This document shows, piece by piece, positions 61,612-64,000 of a stretch of 64,000 nt of DNA. The stretch is from positions 248,001-312,000 of the forward strand of contig NW_027183523.1 in the NCBI RefSeq assembly GCF_041296385.1, given 5' to 3'. A program made the translations under genes and the position numbers. The DNA is from Aphelocoma coerulescens (lineage: Eukaryota; Chordata; Aves; Passeriformes; Corvidae). Within the stretch, counting starts at the first letter, position 1. Every line of letters begins with the position of its first letter. The notes beneath the pieces were generated by a model. That model made no database searches, was not told where the DNA came from, and saw only the letters and a list, made by a program, of their open reading frames with translations.

Positions 61612-64000
61612 CCAAAAGGGGTGATCCCATCCCTGAGGGGCTGATCCCATCCCAGTGGGACGATCCCATCCCAGTGTGCCGATCCCATCCCAGTGTGCCG
61701 ATCCCATCCCAGTGGGGTGATCCCATCCCAGTGTGCTGATCCCATCCCAGTGGGGCTGATCCCATCCTTGAGGGGCTGATCCCGTCCCAGTGGGTTGATC
61801 CCATCCCAGTGTGTTGATCCCATCCCAGCTGTGTGATCCCATCCCAGCAGATCCCGGTGTTTCCCCGCAGGATCGCGGCGGGAGCGCGGCCAGCCCGTCC
61901 TGAGGGGCTGATCCCATCCCAGTGTGCTGATCCCATCCCAGTGGGCTGATCCCATCCCAGTGGGCTGATCCCAGTGTGCTGATCCCATCCCTGAGGAGCT
62001 GATCCCATCCCAGTGTGCTGATCCCATCCCAGCTGTGTGATCCCATCCCAGCAGATCCCGGTGTTTCCCCGCAGGATCGCGGCAGGAGCGCAGCCAGCCC
62101 GTCCTGAGGGGCTGATCCCATCCCTGAGGGCCGATCCCATCCCAGCTGTGTGATCCCATCCCAGTGTGCTGATCCCACCCCAGTGGGATTGATCCCACCC
62201 CAGTGTGCCGATCCCATCCCAGTGTGCTGATCCCACCCCAGCTGTGTGATCCCATCCCAGCAGATCCCGGTGTTTCCCCGCAGGATCGCGGCGGGAGCGC
62301 GGCCAGCCCGTCCTGAGGGGCTGATCCCATCCCAGCGGGCTGATCCCATCCCAGTGGGCTGATCCCATCCCAGCTGGGTGATCCCATCCCAGCAGGCTGA
62401 TCCCATCCCAGTGGGCTGATCCCAGTGTGCTGATCCCATCCCTGAGGGGCTGATCCCATCCCAGCTGTGTGATCCCATCCCAGTGTGCCGATCCCACCCC
62501 AGTGTGCGGATCCCACCCCAGTGTGCCGATCCCACCCCAGTGTGCCGATCCCATCCCAGTGTGTTGATCCCACCCCAGCTGGGTGATCCCATCCCAGCAG
62601 ATCCCGGTGTTTCCCTGCAGGATCGCGGCGGGAGCGCGGCCAGCCCGTCCTGAGGGGCTGATCCCATCCCTGAGGGGTGATCCCACCCCAGTGTGCCGAT
62701 CCCACCCCAGTGTGCCGATCCCACCTCAGTGTGCCGATCCCATCCCAGCAGATCCCGGTGTTTCCCTGCAGGATCGTGGCGGGAGCACGGCCAGCCCGTC
62801 CTGAGGGGCTGATCCCATCCCTGAGGGGCTGATCCCATCCCAGCTGTGTGATCCCATCCCAGCTGTGTGATCCCATCCCAGCAGATCCCGGTGTTTCCCT
62901 GCAGGATCGTGGCGGGAGCACGGCCAGCCCGTCCTGAGGGGCTGATCCCATCCCAGTGTGTTGATCCCATCCCAGCTGTGTGATCCCATCCCAGTGTGCC
63001 GATCCCATCCCAGTGTGTTGATCCCATCCCAGCTGTGTGATCCCATCCCAGCAGGCCGATCCCATCCCAGTGTGCCGATCCCACCCCAGTGTGTTGATCC
63101 CACCCCAGCAGGCTGATCCCATCCCAGTGGGCTGATCCCAGTGTGCTGATCCCATCCCTGAGGGGCTGATCCCACCCCAGTGTGCTGATCCCATCCCAGC
63201 TGTGTGATCCCATCCCAGTGTGCTGATCCCACCCCAGCTGTGTGATCCCATCCCAGCAGATCCCGGTGTTTCCCCGCAGGATCGCGGCGGGAGCGCGGCC
63301 AGCCTGTCCTGAGGGGCTGATCCCATCCCTGAGGGCTGATCCCATCCCAGCTGTGTGATCCCATCCCAGCTGGGTGATCCCATCCCAGCTGTGTGATCCC
63401 ATCCCAGCAGATCCCGGTGTTTCCCCGCAGGATCGCGGCGGGAGCGCGGCCAGCCCGTCCTGAGGGGCTGATCCCATCCCAGCTGGGTGATCCCATCCCA
63501 GTGTGCTGATCCCACCCCAGTGTGCTGATCCCACCCCAGCTGTGTGATCCCATCCCAGTGTGCTGATCCCACCCCAGTGTGCTGATCCCACCCCAGTGTG
63601 TTGATCCCATCCCAGTGTGTTGATCCCACCCCAGCAGGCTGATCCCATCCCAGTGGGCTGATCCCAGTGTGCTGATCCCATCCCTGAGGGGCTGATCCCA
63701 CCCCAGTGTGCCGATCCCACCCCAGTGTGCTGATCCCATCCCAGCTGTGTGATCCCATCCCAGCTGTGTGATCCCATCCCAGCAGATCCCGGTGTTTCCC
63801 CGCAGGATCGCGGCGGGAGCGCGGCCAGCCCGTCCTGAGGGGCTGATCCCATCCCAGTGTGTTGATCCCACCCCAGTGTGCCGATCCCATCCCAGCTGGC
63901 CGATCCCATCCCAGCAGATCCCGGTGTTTCCCCGCAGGATCGCGGCGGGAGCGCGGCCAGCCCGTCCTGAGGGGCTGATCCCATCCCAGTGTGCTGATCC
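61612..64000. repeat. GGGCTGATCCCATCCC array, right arm, with ten acceptor-like blocks
   Basis: The same satellite as the left arm but reverse-complemented (CTGATCCCATCCCAGTGTG). Embedded about ten times (starting near 61853, 62057, 62264, 62602, 62752, 62884, 63258, 63411, 63785, 63917) is TCCCGGTGTTTCCCCGCAG followed by GATCGCGGCGGGAGCGCGG. It continues past the right edge. Confidence 0.94.

Overview
This is a vertebrate nuclear locus, most likely from a bird and probably from a very GC-rich dot microchromosome. Three split genes can be rebuilt exon by exon with matching intron phases. They are the 3' part of DGKA (+ strand), a complete PMEL (- strand, 736 codons) and a complete CDK2 (+ strand, 298 codons). 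The order DGKA > < PMEL, CDK2 > matches the conserved vertebrate block (human 12q13). In that block RAB5B is the next gene, so the CpG-rich promoter at 59-59.7 kb and the intron-like DNA beyond it are probably the start of RAB5B. No prokaryotic genes, tRNA, rRNA, CRISPR array or recognisable transposon was seen. The bird assignment rests on the avian-like PMEL sequence, the extreme G/C content at third codon positions and the tandem-repeat introns; it is an inference.

Layout: 1-5238 is a DGKA intron made of two minisatellites. 5239-17443 holds the last seven DGKA coding exons, with a poly(A) signal at 17743. 17.75-19.88 kb is an almost G-free array between the two converging genes. 20043-32337 is PMEL with 12 coding exons (signal peptide, N-terminal region, PKD, Ala/Thr-rich RPT, KR cleavage site, kringle-like domain, membrane span, dileucine tail). 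32.4-37.2 kb is the PMEL promoter and then arrays. 37.2-37.37 kb is the CDK2 promoter (CRE, CCAAT, GC boxes, E2F). 37935-55685 is CDK2 with 7 coding exons. 55.7-58.8 kb is an array starting right after the CDK2 stop. 59.07-59.73 kb is a promoter with ten CCAAT boxes plus a likely non-coding first exon. 60-64 kb is intron-like array DNA containing an inverted-repeat junction.

Nearly every intron longer than about 300 bp is tandem-repeat DNA, while introns of 80-105 bp are ordinary. The most striking observation is that many of these arrays carry copies of the neighbouring splice junction together with a piece of the adjoining exon: DGKA exons at 5239 and 12916, PMEL exons 5 and 10, CDK2 exons 3, 4 (both ends), 5 and 6, and a repeated acceptor in the last intron. 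The introns are therefore filled with decoy splice sites identical or nearly identical to the real ones. Some decoys are in frame with the real exon and some lead straight to a stop codon. Either this is a mode of intron growth in which minisatellites are seeded at exon edges, or part of it is assembly error in repeats; long reads and RNA would decide. The genes are not a functional unit: DGKA makes phosphatidic acid from diacylglycerol, PMEL forms the melanosome amyloid scaffold, and CDK2 drives S-phase entry.
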